From the IMG/VR virus record IMGVR_UViG_3300042878_000262, positions 1 through 23,670 of that record: a stretch of 23,670 nucleotides of DNA; one strand, 5' to 3'. Each line of letters starts with the position of its first letter. Positions within the stretch are counted from its first letter, which is position 1. This DNA is from a virus. Positions 5,626 through 13,980 of this stretch are shown one piece after another. The position numbers were made by a program, and so were the translations under genes. The notes under the pieces were generated by a model, which had not been told where the DNA came from, did not search any database, and worked only from the letters and a program-made list of their open reading frames with translations.

Positions 5626-6292
5626 AATTGAAATACCTTCCAACCTATCTGAGATTAGTTTAGATAGGTATCAAAAGTACATGCTTACTCTTAATAATTC
5701 AGACGACAAAGAGTTTGTGTTTCAAAAGATGATTGAAATCTTTTGTGGGTTAGAACTTAAAGAAGTTGTTAAAATGAAAGCATCGACCGTTATCGATTTG
5801 GTGCAACACTTTAATAAAATCTTCAACGAGAAAACAGCATTCAAACATAGATTCAAATTGAATGGTGTTGAGTTTGGTTTTATTCCTGATCTTGAAGAAA
5901 TATCCTGGGGTGAGTATATCGACATTGAAGCTAACATCGGAGACTTTCAAAACATCCACAAAGCACTTGCAGTAATGTATAGACCAATCGTAAAGGACGT
6001 TAAGGGCAAATATGAAATAGAACCTTACAAAGGTGATTTAAGCTACTCAGAGGCTCTTAAATATGCACCGTTGGACGTTGTGCTACCAGCTTCGGTTTTT
6101 TTTTGGACTTTAGGAATCGAATTAATAAGCAGTACGCTGTCCTCTTTGGAGCAGATGAAGAACAAAACCCATATTCAGAGAATGTTCAGTTCAGCAAACA
6201 ATGGGGATGGTATAGCTCAATCTATCACGTTGCTCAGGGAGACATTAGAAGATTTGACGAAGTTACAGCGCTGGGACTTCATCAATGTTTGA
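5615..6292 (+). CDS. Tail assembly chaperone, short (frame 0) form
   Basis: 225 aa. The start is placed at ATG 5615 (product MKIEIEIPSNLSEISLDRYQKY) rather than the in-frame ATG at 5567. The 5615 start gives only an 11-nt overlap, and the extra 16 residues from 5567 are low-complexity shadow of the upstream gene. The pattern 'LxRYQKYM...FxQKMIEIFCGxxLxxVxKMK......GVEFGFIPDLEEIxxGEYIDxExxIGDxQNxHKAxAVxYRPI' is one I associate with conserved proteins in the tail region of Bacteroidota phages. The frame-0 C-terminus (SANNGDGIAQSITLLRETLEDLTKLQ) also looks like real protein. A perfect slippery heptamer inside the gene opens a second product, as in the G/GT tail chaperones of lambda-like phages. 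Assignment as the chaperone rests on that arrangement and on being upstream of the tape measure gene, though four structural genes lie between. Confidence 0.65.
   Translation: MKIEIEIPSNLSEISLDRYQKYMLTLNNSDDKEFVFQKMIEIFCGLELKEVVKMKASTVIDLVQHFNKIFNEKTAFKHRFKLNGVEFGFIPDLEEISWGEYIDIEANIGDFQNIHKALAVMYRPIVKDVKGKYEIEPYKGDLSYSEALKYAPLDVVLPASVFFWTLGIELISSTLSSLEQMKNKTHIQRMFSSANNGDGIAQSITLLRETLEDLTKLQRWDFINV
6097..6103 (+). other. -1 ribosomal frameshift site T_TTT_TTT
   Basis: Nine consecutive T at 6096-6104 contain the heptamer T TTT TTT in phase with frame 0 (codons TTT 6098-6100 and TTT 6101-6103). A -1 slip leads straight into TTG GAC TTT AGG, the frame that stays open to 6369. This is the X_XXY_YYZ arrangement of known -1 sites. 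I could not evaluate a downstream pseudoknot. Confidence 0.7.
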
Positions 6293-6369
6293 CCTTTTTA
6301 ACCTTTGAACAACAAAAAGCTAAAATCGAAGTTAATCAATTAAAGAAGTCCCATGAAAAACTACTATAA
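6103..6369 (+). CDS. -1 frame extension of the tail chaperone (GT-like)
   Basis: An 88-codon reading frame that is open from 6061 and contains no ATG at all and no GTG at its head, so it is best read as made by frameshifting from the gene at 5615. The fusion would be residues 1-163 of the frame-0 protein plus these 88, about 251 aa. It has strong protein character: NKQYAVLFGADEEQNPYSEN, FSKQWGWYSSIYHVAQGDI, then ALGLHQCLTFLTFEQQKAKIE. WGWYxSxYxxAxGDI is familiar to me from Bacteroidota phage proteins at this locus. By analogy to lambda gpGT the extension would bind the tail tube protein while the common part coats the tape measure protein. It overlaps the following gene by 17 nt. The alternative is initiation at TTG 6103 by itself. 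Confidence 0.62.
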   Translation: MDFRNRINKQYAVLFGADEEQNPYSENVQFSKQWGWYSSIYHVAQGDIRRFDEVTALGLHQCLTFLTFEQQKAKIEVNQLKKSHEKLL

Positions 6370-6811
6370 CCTATCTACTTTATTACATGATTCAATACTT
6401 GCAGACCCTTTAGTGAATAGAGTTACTAAGGGAAGTTTGGATAAAATCACAAATGCTAAGCAAGACATGTATCCATTGTGCCACATTATATTTAACGATG
6501 TAGCATTTAGAGGTAATACAACGGTGTATAATATATCTTTGGTTATGATGTCGATAGTTGACATAAGCAAAGATGATGTTACGGATATATTCAAGGGCAA
6601 TGACAACGAAGATGATGTGTTAAATACAACGTTAAGTATACTAAATAGGATATTTGAGAGGGTTCGACGTGGTGATATTAGTAATTTAGGTTACGAGGTA
6701 TTGGACGACACGGCAAGTTGTGAGCCTTTTGTTGATAGGTTTACAGATGCGGTTGCTGGTTGGACAATGACTTTCGACATATTAGCACCTAACGAAATGA
6801 CTATATGTTAA
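6353..6811 (+). CDS. Conserved tail-completion/terminator-type virion protein
   Basis: 152 aa. The layout is typical of a widespread Bacteroidota phage protein: an N-terminal helix, then VNRVTKGSLDKITNAKQDMYPLCHII, a strand LVMMSIVDISKD, the segment IFKGNDNEDDVLNTTLSILNRIF, VRRGDIS, and a C-terminal CEPFVDRF...AGWTMTFDILAPNEMTIC. The size and the alternating helix/strand pattern resemble tail terminator or head-tail completion proteins, and it lies between the tail chaperone and a gp10-like gene, a usual place for them. The exact role is inference. The ATG at 6353 overlaps the frameshift extension by 17 nt; the end overlaps the next gene by 7 nt. Confidence 0.62.
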   Translation: MKNYYNLSTLLHDSILADPLVNRVTKGSLDKITNAKQDMYPLCHIIFNDVAFRGNTTVYNISLVMMSIVDISKDDVTDIFKGNDNEDDVLNTTLSILNRIFERVRRGDISNLGYEVLDDTASCEPFVDRFTDAVAGWTMTFDILAPNEMTIC

Positions 6812-7383
6812 GTGATTTAAGGGAGTCAGGGTTACAAGATGCGTTGGACAAATTTAAGTCTTCGGTAATTAAGCAAGCACGTACTAATTTAACAAAAGGT
6901 CGTGCGCCATTTGGCTCGCATAACAACACACGAAAGCTTTACAACTCTTTAAAAGGACAAGCGAAGGTATACGCTAAAGGGTACTCACTCAGCTTTGAGA
7001 TGGAAGAATATGGAAACTATCAAGACAAAGGGGTAAGAGGTAAACGTTCTAATTCACGCGCGCCAAAGTCACCCTATAAGTTCGGTAGTGGAACTGGAAC
7101 AAAGGGAGGGTTAACGGAAGGGATACAGAGATGGGTTAAGGCTCGAAAGTTTCAGTTCAGACAACGTGACCCCGAAACAAAGAAATCAACGGGTAAATTT
7201 TTATCATACGATGCGACAGCATGGATTATAACAAGGTCAATCTATGCTAAAGGGTTGCGTCCTACTTTGTTTTTTACCAAGCCATTTGAAGCGGCTTACA
7301 AACGTTTACCACAGGAATTGGTAAATGATTTAAGAATAGATTTAGAGAAAATATTTAATTATTCAATCAAACAACCGAAATGA
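6805..7383 (+). CDS. HK97 gp10-like neck/tail-completion protein
   Basis: 192 aa. The N-terminal helix with DKFKSSVIKQARTNLT, then NTRKLYNSLKGQAKVYAKGYSLSFEMEEYGNYQDKGVRG at about 41-79, match the plan of HK97 gp10-type proteins: a long helix, a strand pair and an 'EYGxYxDxGv+G' turn where family members have a 'yxxxvEfGt' turn. The C-terminal part has AWIITRSIYAKGLRPTLFFTKPF, with an RxxFfxxAf-like element also usual in the family. Highly basic, fitting a role near DNA at the head-tail joint. It overlaps its neighbours by 7 and 4 nt. Family-level call only. Confidence 0.6.
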   Translation: MLSDLRESGLQDALDKFKSSVIKQARTNLTKGRAPFGSHNNTRKLYNSLKGQAKVYAKGYSLSFEMEEYGNYQDKGVRGKRSNSRAPKSPYKFGSGTGTKGGLTEGIQRWVKARKFQFRQRDPETKKSTGKFLSYDATAWIITRSIYAKGLRPTLFFTKPFEAAYKRLPQELVNDLRIDLEKIFNYSIKQPK

Positions 7384-8405
7384 TTAGAGCAAGGTCACCT
7401 TATATTATTACTATCAACGAAGCGAGTCAAGTTAGCACGCGAATAGAGCTATGGATAACCGCAACAACTTACACATCGGATCCACAATACAACCTTAGTA
7501 AGGCTATCCCAGCTTCAAATGCGCCAGCAACATATTACGATATTGCGCCTTATATTAGAGAGTACTTTGACCATACACAATATTCCGATATCAGTGGCTT
7601 AACCGATACTTATTCATGTACTCAATTATTAACTGTTAAGGTAAAAAGATACAAGACCATTGGAGCTACTGAGACTTTAATCGATACATTGCAATACCAA
7701 GCAACGGACGGGTATAGTGAATTTGCTGATAGTGTTAACTATAATGGAGGTAACTATTTGTTAGATCAAAAAACATACTACGTTTACAATTTAGCGACTA
7801 CTGGTTTTATAACGGCTTATTTACCTGATAACTATCAAGTTAAATGGACTTATCCCGACGGGACAGACGGAACACAAATAGCATCGCCGGCGGGGTTATG
7901 GAGATTTCCTTACTATCCTGATTTTGTAGTTCCTGATGCGTCATCATGGAAAATAGAGGTGTTAAATGCTACGGATGTTGTACAGTCTACGTGGTACATT
8001 AAAGTAATTGAAGAGTGTTTGTATACGCCCGTTAAGGTTGATTTCATAAATAAACATGGGGCGTTTCAAAGGGAGTTTTTCTTTAAAGCGTCAACGGATA
8101 GTATCGAGGTGACTAACAAAGATTACAACTTAATGCAACCGTACAATTATAGCTTAACGGGTGGTCAAAGAACTACGTATAATCAAAATGGTTTACAAAG
8201 TATTAAGGTCAATTCAGGATGGGTAGAGGAAGATTTTAAAGACAACTTAAAGCAATTGATGTTAAGTGAGAAAGTTTTAGTTGACGGAAAGCCGGCTATC
8301 CTTAAAACAAAATCGATTGAACTAAACAAGTCGATTAATACTAAACAAATTAATTATAGTTTAGAGTTTGAATTTGCGTATGATTTAATTAATAGCATTG
8401 TATAG
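7380..8405 (+). CDS. Conserved phage structural protein, probably tail
   Basis: 341 aa, beta-rich, no signal peptide or TM segment. The first part (RARSPYIITINEASQVSTRIELWI) looks like an immunoglobulin-like strand set. The second half holds VDFINKHGAFQREFFFKAS, NYSLTGGQRTTYNQNGLQSIKVNSGWV, KQLMLSEKVLVDG and SIELNKSINTKQINYSLEFEFAYDLINSIV, a pattern I recognise as conserved among virion proteins of Bacteroidota phages next to the 740-aa protein that follows. No enzyme motif is visible. Its place between the gp10-like gene and the tape measure cluster suggests a tail tip or baseplate part; the precise role is unknown. It ends immediately before the next ATG. Confidence 0.58.
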   Translation: MIRARSPYIITINEASQVSTRIELWITATTYTSDPQYNLSKAIPASNAPATYYDIAPYIREYFDHTQYSDISGLTDTYSCTQLLTVKVKRYKTIGATETLIDTLQYQATDGYSEFADSVNYNGGNYLLDQKTYYVYNLATTGFITAYLPDNYQVKWTYPDGTDGTQIASPAGLWRFPYYPDFVVPDASSWKIEVLNATDVVQSTWYIKVIEECLYTPVKVDFINKHGAFQREFFFKASTDSIEVTNKDYNLMQPYNYSLTGGQRTTYNQNGLQSIKVNSGWVEEDFKDNLKQLMLSEKVLVDGKPAILKTKSIELNKSINTKQINYSLEFEFAYDLINSIV

Positions 8406-10628
8406 ATGAGACAAGTAGACGTATATATCGAAGTAATCGCTGATTCAAATAACTACGAAAAGTTAGAGTTGTTTAATGATGAAGAGATTCAAATAAATAG
8501 TTCGATACAAAACATTCAAGATTTAGCGAAAGTTTACACAGACTTTACGCAATCGTTTACTATTCCGGCATCACCGCATAATAATAGGTTATTTGAACAT
8601 TTTTACCAAACAGACGTTGACGCGGAAAACAATCCTAACATCAGGAGAAACGCTTTTATCGAGATAGGAACGATTCCATTTAGGAGTGGTAAAATGTCAA
8701 TCGAGAGTTCTAACGTTGTAAAGGGTAAAGTTGAAAGCTATTCGGTGACTTTTTATGGTGATTTAACGAGTTTAAAAGATAAGTTTGGTGATGATAGTTT
8801 AAAAGATTTAGATTTGCGCTCGTATGGTCACGTTTATAATGGTGAAATAGTTAGAACAAAATTAGTAAACGCAACCGATTCAGATATTCGCTACCCTTTA
8901 ATATCATCAGATAGGCAGTGGACTTATGGAATAGGAGCGAGTACCGATATAGATACAAATGGTGGAGCGATTTATTACAACGAGTTATTTCCAGCGTTAC
9001 GTGTAAAAAGAATATTTGAAGCAATACAAACAAAATATAATGTATCTTTTGATTCGTTATTTTTTAATCAAAAAGTTTTTACGGATTTATATTTATGGTT
9101 AAAGAATGCAAAGACATTTGAAGCATTAAGCGAAACACAAAACATATCTTTTACTGGTATAGTAGGAGCGCGTATTTATTCAACCTACATGGACTTGTTA
9201 AATGCTTCGGGTATTGGTGTAACATCAAGTTTTACAAGTGGCACAGCTGGAATGAAAATATATGTTGACGCAGTATTAAATGGTCAAGTAGTAAAAACAA
9301 CTGAAATAAAATCAGGTAGCGCGACAAGCGTTTTTTCATCTTCTTTATTATTAGGAGCTAACAAATTAGAATTTAAAGTGCGTTCTGTTATAGGAGGAAC
9401 AGCAATTGTATATTTCACTTTAGGATATAGAAATTACAACCCTAACACTGGCGCAGAAGGTAACAGGCAAAGTGAAACGGGGAATAGTGGAACGATAACT
9501 TTATCAAATCCTACTATTGACCCGTCGGTGTATGCACCTAACATTAAAATCAGTGATTTTGTAAGCGGAATTTTTAAAATGTTTAATCTTACTTGTTACG
9601 CAAAATCTGTGGATAATTTTCAAGTAGAGCCTTTAGATGATTGGTATACACGTGGTGCGGTTGTAGATATTACAGAGTACGTTGATACAGATGAGATAAT
9701 TATTGAAAGACATAAGCTTTACAAAGAAATTTCATTTGATTATGAGAAAAGCGAAAGCTTTAACAATAAAGAATATTTTAACGAGAAAAATAATACTATA
9801 CGTGAATTTGGAAATGTAAAACAATCATTTTCAGAATATGATGGAGGCGAATATAAAATCGAGGTACCTTTTGAAAATATTTACTTCACTAAAGAAGTGT
9901 TGGCCAATACAGCAGAACCAACATACGCACATTTATTAAGTGAAAAAACATCAGTAGATAGTTATGATAATAAGCCTATATTATTGTACTTAGATGATTT
10001 AAAAACGGGTGTATCGTTTTATTTTAATAATGGTGTTACAACTGCATTAAGAACGCAATATATGCCGTTATGCAATCAATTGACGTATAACAACGCTTTG
10101 TATTCAAATCATTTCTCAGTAGAAGGCAGTGCGTTTGACGGGACACAAATAGATAATAGCCTTTACCAAATGTATTACGCACCATACTTACAAAACCTAT
10201 TTAACCGAAAAAACAGGATAACAAACGTTAAAGCGTTGTTTCCTATTTCATTGCTTACAAGCTTAAAGCTAAATGATAGGTTAATTATACGTGACAAAAG
10301 ATATATAATCAACGAAATGAAAGTTAACCTAACAACTGGTGATGTTGATTTAGCTTTGATAAATGATTTCAGACCTGTTGCGAATGTTAACATCCCACAG
10401 CAAAGTGCGTTGGAATCAGTTGTTGAAGTACCGTTATTTCCAAATGGTTTTGAAACTTTCTCATATCAAACATTAGACCCTATTCTCGGACTTATTTCTC
10501 AAGAAACATCAACGGACGAGGACACTTTGATAAACATTACTATTCCTGCAAACACAACAGGGCTTCCGATTGAATGGAGTATTACTAGAAACTATTTACC
10601 ATACTTAACAATTTACCAAGATGCTTAA
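8406..10628 (+). CDS. Large conserved tail/baseplate-type protein (740 aa)
   Basis: Begins directly after the preceding stop. The N-terminal 130 residues (LELFNDEEIQINSSIQNI, DLAKVYTDFTQSFTIPAS, NRLFEHFYQTDVDA, then IEIGTIPFRSGKMSIESS) follow a motif set I associate with large tail proteins in Bacteroidota phages. The middle contains a beta-sandwich-like, Gly/Ser/Thr-rich stretch (about 245-370), and about 440-670 returns to a mixed region with VDTDEIIIERHKLYKEISFDYEKS. The end, GLPIEWSITRNYLPYLTIYQDA, looks like another small beta module. Size, composition and position before the tape measure gene suggest a tail tip/hub component. No hydrolase motif seen. Function inferred from context. Confidence 0.55.
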   Translation: MRQVDVYIEVIADSNNYEKLELFNDEEIQINSSIQNIQDLAKVYTDFTQSFTIPASPHNNRLFEHFYQTDVDAENNPNIRRNAFIEIGTIPFRSGKMSIESSNVVKGKVESYSVTFYGDLTSLKDKFGDDSLKDLDLRSYGHVYNGEIVRTKLVNATDSDIRYPLISSDRQWTYGIGASTDIDTNGGAIYYNELFPALRVKRIFEAIQTKYNVSFDSLFFNQKVFTDLYLWLKNAKTFEALSETQNISFTGIVGARIYSTYMDLLNASGIGVTSSFTSGTAGMKIYVDAVLNGQVVKTTEIKSGSATSVFSSSLLLGANKLEFKVRSVIGGTAIVYFTLGYRNYNPNTGAEGNRQSETGNSGTITLSNPTIDPSVYAPNIKISDFVSGIFKMFNLTCYAKSVDNFQVEPLDDWYTRGAVVDITEYVDTDEIIIERHKLYKEISFDYEKSESFNNKEYFNEKNNTIREFGNVKQSFSEYDGGEYKIEVPFENIYFTKEVLANTAEPTYAHLLSEKTSVDSYDNKPILLYLDDLKTGVSFYFNNGVTTALRTQYMPLCNQLTYNNALYSNHFSVEGSAFDGTQIDNSLYQMYYAPYLQNLFNRKNRITNVKALFPISLLTSLKLNDRLIIRDKRYIINEMKVNLTTGDVDLALINDFRPVANVNIPQQSALESVVEVPLFPNGFETFSYQTLDPILGLISQETSTDEDTLINITIPANTTGLPIEWSITRNYLPYLTIYQDA

Positions 10629-10794
10629 CACAATTATACAACTATTGAAGTCGAATGACTTTTACGGACAAAGCGAGATTATCGATATCGCAAAAGGCAA
10701 ATATAAACTTACTAATTCCGTGCGCGAAAGCTACAAACAAGCTAAAAGAGAGTTATACTTAAAACAAGCTGAAAGATGGCAGAGAAAAAAATAA
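10621..10794 (+). CDS. Small helical protein between tail tip and tape measure (57 aa)
   Basis: ATG 10621 overlaps the end of the 740-aa gene by 8 nt and the TAA at 10792-10794 lies 19 nt inside the tape measure gene. The product begins MLNTIIQLLKSNDFYGQSEI and continues with KGKYKLTNSVRESYKQAKRELYLKQAERWQRKK, a basic helical tail. Without it a 147-nt gap would remain in an otherwise gapless operon, which favours a real gene. Function unknown; it could be a tail-tip or tape-measure accessory protein. Confidence 0.6.
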   Translation: MLNTIIQLLKSNDFYGQSEIIDIAKGKYKLTNSVRESYKQAKRELYLKQAERWQRKK

Positions 10795-12428
10795 TAGAGT
10801 TAGAGGTTAAAAACAATTTAGGTTCGCTTAAATCACAGCTTAGAGAGGCGCAAGCAGAAGTTGCAAAGTTATCGGAGCAGTTCGGTGCAACGTCACGAGA
10901 GGCAGCCAATGCAGCAAAGAAAGCAGCGGAATTAAAAGACCAAATCGAAGATGCGAAAGCGTTAACGGATGCCTTTAACCCAGATGCTAAATTCAAAGCT
11001 TTGTCTTCATCTTTGGGCGGTGTTGCTTCGGGGTTCGCTGCCTATCAAGGGGCTTTGGGCTTAGTAGGTGTTGAAAGTAAGAAGGTAGAAGAACAATTGC
11101 TTAAGGTTCAGAGCGCAATGGCTTTAGCTGAAGGACTGCAATCAATTGGAGAGGCTAAAGATTCATTTATTCAGTTAGGAGCAGTAATTAAAAACCAAGT
11201 TGTAGCTGCTTTTGCTACACTTAGAGGCGCGATAATAGCGACAGGTATAGGGTTAATAGTTACTGCTATTGCTGTTTTATTGCCTAAAATTATTGAGTGG
11301 GCTGATTGGACAGGTAGAGCGCAAAGGAAACAAGAAGATTTAAACGATAGTTTAGAAAGACAACAATCAAAAATACGTGAAAGTAGGAAAGAACTTGAAA
11401 GAGATTTAGATTTTCGTTTAAGGTATGCGAGAGCATTGGGTAAATCAGATGAGGAATTAGCTAAAATAAAAGAGGGTAACACTAAAAAAACAAATGCTAA
11501 TATTTATTCAGAGATTGAAGCCGCTCGAAAAAGATTAAAAGCATTACGTGAAGCTGATTTAGGCGTTATGGCTTCATCACGTGAAGAATATGAGGAACTT
11601 GTAAAAAACAATAGAAAAAAACGTGAGGCAATTGTTCAAGAAATAAAAGGACTGACTGATAATATTAAAAGAAACAATGAAGATTTATTAATTGAACAAA
11701 CTGAACAAAACAGAAAAGAAGTTGATGTTGTTGTTAAAGGGGCTAAAGAAAAAAAGGAAGCAAAAGAGCGTGAAAAACTTGATGAGATAAATACTTTAAA
11801 ACCTAAAACATCTGATGATATCATAAGTGAGGAACAAAGAAAAAAAGAAAAGCTAGCTAAAATAAATAAAGAAGCAAATGAGGAATATTTAAAAGACCTA
11901 AAGATAAGAGTAGAAAAAGAAGAGGCTATTGAAAGGCAAGCCAAAGAACAAAAAATAAGAATGGCTGGCGAAGCGTTTAGCGTTATTCAAGGTGTTGCTG
12001 ACTTATTCGCTCAAGGTAATGAAGCTGACCAAAAGAAAGCTTTTGAACTAAACAAAGCGGTTAACATTGGACAGGCAATTATGAACACTGCGCAAGGTGT
12101 GACAGCTGCTTTAAGTGGAGGTGGTAACCTTGGTAAAGTGGCAACAGGTTTGAACTTTGTTGAGGCTGGGTTAATAGGAACGATTGGAGCTTTAAACATT
12201 GCAAAGATAGCTAACACACAATTCCAAGGTGGTGGAGATAGTGGCGGAGGTGGTGCAACATCTACACCAACAGCACCACGTACACCGAGCTTTGATATTA
12301 TACAAGCGCAGCCACAAATGCAATTAGGAGCGTTACAACAACAACCTGTAAAAGCTTATGTAGTAAGTGGTGAAGTGTCAACAGCTCAAGCATTAGATAG
12401 GAATAGGGTAAGAAATGCAACATTTTAA
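10776..12428 (+). CDS. Tape measure protein (tail length determinant)
   Basis: 550 aa. Residues 1-65 form a heptad-rich helix (ELEVKNNLGSLKSQLREAQAEVAKL) typical of tape measure N-termini. About 78-175 is hydrophobic and Ala/Gly-rich (SLGGVASGFAAYQGALGLVG, then the membrane-like IIATGIGLIVTAIAVLLP). Residues 180-400 are long charged coiled coil (REKLDEINTLKPKTSDDIISE and neighbours), and the end is Gly-rich (GGGDSGGGGAT) with Gln repeats. By the usual 1.5 angstrom per residue this would set a tail of roughly 80 nm. No lysozyme or peptidase domain is seen. The start overlaps the 57-aa gene by 19 nt; a 21-nt gap follows, one of few in this operon. Confidence 0.82.
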   Translation: MAEKKIIELEVKNNLGSLKSQLREAQAEVAKLSEQFGATSREAANAAKKAAELKDQIEDAKALTDAFNPDAKFKALSSSLGGVASGFAAYQGALGLVGVESKKVEEQLLKVQSAMALAEGLQSIGEAKDSFIQLGAVIKNQVVAAFATLRGAIIATGIGLIVTAIAVLLPKIIEWADWTGRAQRKQEDLNDSLERQQSKIRESRKELERDLDFRLRYARALGKSDEELAKIKEGNTKKTNANIYSEIEAARKRLKALREADLGVMASSREEYEELVKNNRKKREAIVQEIKGLTDNIKRNNEDLLIEQTEQNRKEVDVVVKGAKEKKEAKEREKLDEINTLKPKTSDDIISEEQRKKEKLAKINKEANEEYLKDLKIRVEKEEAIERQAKEQKIRMAGEAFSVIQGVADLFAQGNEADQKKAFELNKAVNIGQAIMNTAQGVTAALSGGGNLGKVATGLNFVEAGLIGTIGALNIAKIANTQFQGGGDSGGGGATSTPTAPRTPSFDIIQAQPQMQLGALQQQPVKAYVVSGEVSTAQALDRNRVRNATF

Positions 12429-12449
12429 TCAAAGTTAAGTTATAAAAAT

Positions 12450-13016
12450 ATGCAGAACATAGAGCTAACAATTAAGGATGACGAACAAGGGGTTTTCGCA
12501 ATTTCATTAGTAGAGAAAGGAGCAATTCAAGAAGATTTTATTTTCTTAAGTGAGATAAGCGTTGAGTTGAAAGTCACCAACGATGAAAAACGCGAAGTAG
12601 TAGGACTTGCTTTGGTGCCGAACAAACAGATATACCGACGTATACAAGACAAAGAGTTTACGATTTCTTTCAGTGAAGAAACTATTGCAAAGGTGCAAGA
12701 ACTCTACCTAAAAAAGAACTACAATAACAACGTAACAGTTGACCATGAACATAGTGTTGAAGGTGTAAGCTTAATCGAGAGTTGGATAGTTGAAGATGAG
12801 AAATTCGACAAATCTAACTTGTATAATCTAAACGCGGTTAAGGGTTCATGGGTTGTTAAAATGAAAGTGTATAATGAAGAGGTGTGGCAACAAATCAAAG
12901 ACGGTAAATTCAAAGGATTTAGTATCGAGGGAAAATTTGACGGCTTAGACCAATTGCAAGCTGAAAGTCATGATGACATTGTAAACGAAATTAAGGAACT
13001 TTTAAAATCAATATAA
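12450..13016 (+). CDS. XkdF-like prohead serine protease
   Basis: 188 aa. It probably cleaves scaffold and capsid proteins during head maturation. Seen: KREVVGLALVPNKQIYRR at 47-64, VDHEHSVEGVSLIESWIVED at 97-116, GSWVVKMKVYNEEVWQQIK at 132-150, and GKFKGFSIEGKF at 152-163. This is the XkdF / herpesvirus-protease-like pattern, with His99 or His101 and Ser158 as probable catalytic residues (FKGFSIEG is the Ser motif). It stands alone rather than fused to a scaffold domain; the scaffold-like gene lies 3 kb downstream. The start is in ATAAAAATATG. It is the first head gene after the tail genes. Confidence 0.8.
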   Translation: MQNIELTIKDDEQGVFAISLVEKGAIQEDFIFLSEISVELKVTNDEKREVVGLALVPNKQIYRRIQDKEFTISFSEETIAKVQELYLKKNYNNNVTVDHEHSVEGVSLIESWIVEDEKFDKSNLYNLNAVKGSWVVKMKVYNEEVWQQIKDGKFKGFSIEGKFDGLDQLQAESHDDIVNEIKELLKSI

Positions 13017-13018
13017 AA

Positions 13019-13738
13019 ATGGGAGTAACAATAATTGACAACACGCAAACTATTAACAATGCTACATGGAAAGTGCAACCTGATGTGTTGACGTCTGAAA
13101 CGGGTATAGTAAAAGAAAACGGAACTATCCACTATATCGGAGGTAAGTTAAAATATCATGCTGAGGGTGATATAAAAGATGTCGGTGTAGGTGTTGACTA
13201 TGGTATGACCGTGTTAGATAGAATCACAGCTGTACCAAGTTCACCAACGGTTGGAGACAGGTATTTATTTGCAAGCGGAACATACGCGGGTGTTATTGAA
13301 TGGAACGGATCGTTTTGGGGCTACGTATTGGAAAATACTGCGGCTACGGTTGGAACGTTGGTTACAGCGGTTAAAAACAACACTACTTATCGTTGGAGCG
13401 GTTCCGCATGGGCTACTTATACGCAACAAAAGGTTATTGACTTAAGTTTGTCACGTAAAACAGATTCTTACACTTTAGTAGCGACTGACAACGGTCAAGT
13501 TGTAGAAATGAACAAAGCAACGGCTAACACTTTAACCATTCCTCAAAACATTTTTACAGCGGGTCAACAAGTATTAATCACACAATATGGAGCTGGGCAA
13601 ACAACAATTGCAGCTGGTTCGGGTGTAACATTAAGAAGTGACGGTGGAAAATTGAAAATCAATAGCCAATATTCGAGTGCTACGATTCTATTTATCTCCG
13701 CAACGGAGGCTTATGTATTCGGTAATTTAGCATTATAA
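13019..13738 (+). CDS. Fibre/appendage-type virion protein with DUF2793-like repeat
   Basis: 239 aa. The middle (about 73-105, SSPTVGDRYLFASGTYAGVIEWNGSFWGYV) resembles the DUF2793-type module common in phage fibres, 'sPxxGDrYlv...G...eWnGs.W', and a second WSGSAWATYTQ follows at 125-135. The C-terminal part, about 150-239, is a repeat-poor beta module: TLVATDNGQVVEMNKATANT, LTIPQNIFTAGQQVLITQYG, TTIAAGSGVTLRSDGG, ending with a VFGNL strand. The same module is common in tail fibres and other virion surface proteins. No signal peptide. It touches the next gene (TAATG, 1-nt overlap). Could be a fibre, a head decoration or a neck appendage. Confidence 0.6.
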   Translation: MGVTIIDNTQTINNATWKVQPDVLTSETGIVKENGTIHYIGGKLKYHAEGDIKDVGVGVDYGMTVLDRITAVPSSPTVGDRYLFASGTYAGVIEWNGSFWGYVLENTAATVGTLVTAVKNNTTYRWSGSAWATYTQQKVIDLSLSRKTDSYTLVATDNGQVVEMNKATANTLTIPQNIFTAGQQVLITQYGAGQTTIAAGSGVTLRSDGGKLKINSQYSSATILFISATEAYVFGNLAL

Positions 13739-13980
13739 TGAGCTTAATACCTTCGTTTATAAGGTTTAAAGAAGTCACTACCGCATTGGATAGTGACTCT
13801 TTATTTTTACAACCTATTGATTCAGATATACCTAAAAAAGTATCGTTGTCAAATTTTACGACCTATTTAGGTGACGAAGATAACGGGATTTTGTTTGGTG
13901 GAACGGGTGCAGATGAGGACGTTTATAAGATTATCGGAGGCGTTGGAGCAAGTATTAATTCAGACATATATAATTTATGA
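13738..13980 (+). CDS. Small virion-associated protein (80 aa)
   Basis: Starts on the last base of the previous gene's stop and overlaps the next by 4 nt. The product has PSFIRFKEVTTALDSDSLFLQPIDSDI and ends GIGAS-like: GGVGASINSDIYNL. Acidic, no TM. The sequence reads like the short 'baseplate wedge-like' N-terminal modules that phage fibres use for attachment, but I do not recognise a named family. The context between two fibre-type genes suggests an adaptor; inference. Confidence 0.5.
   Translation: MSLIPSFIRFKEVTTALDSDSLFLQPIDSDIPKKVSLSNFTTYLGDEDNGILFGGTGADEDVYKIIGGVGASINSDIYNL

Noticed and set aside
3680-6107. Idea that an 8-nt anticodon-type loop (containing TCCA) reads UGGA at the frameshift site 6104-6107
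   Set aside because: A +1 shift there runs into TAG at 6111 almost at once; the open second frame needs a -1 slip, which the T-run explains alone.
10742-10996. 84-codon minus-strand frame
   Set aside because: Lies opposite the coiled-coil start of the tape measure gene; low-complexity product and no promoter or neighbours on that strand.
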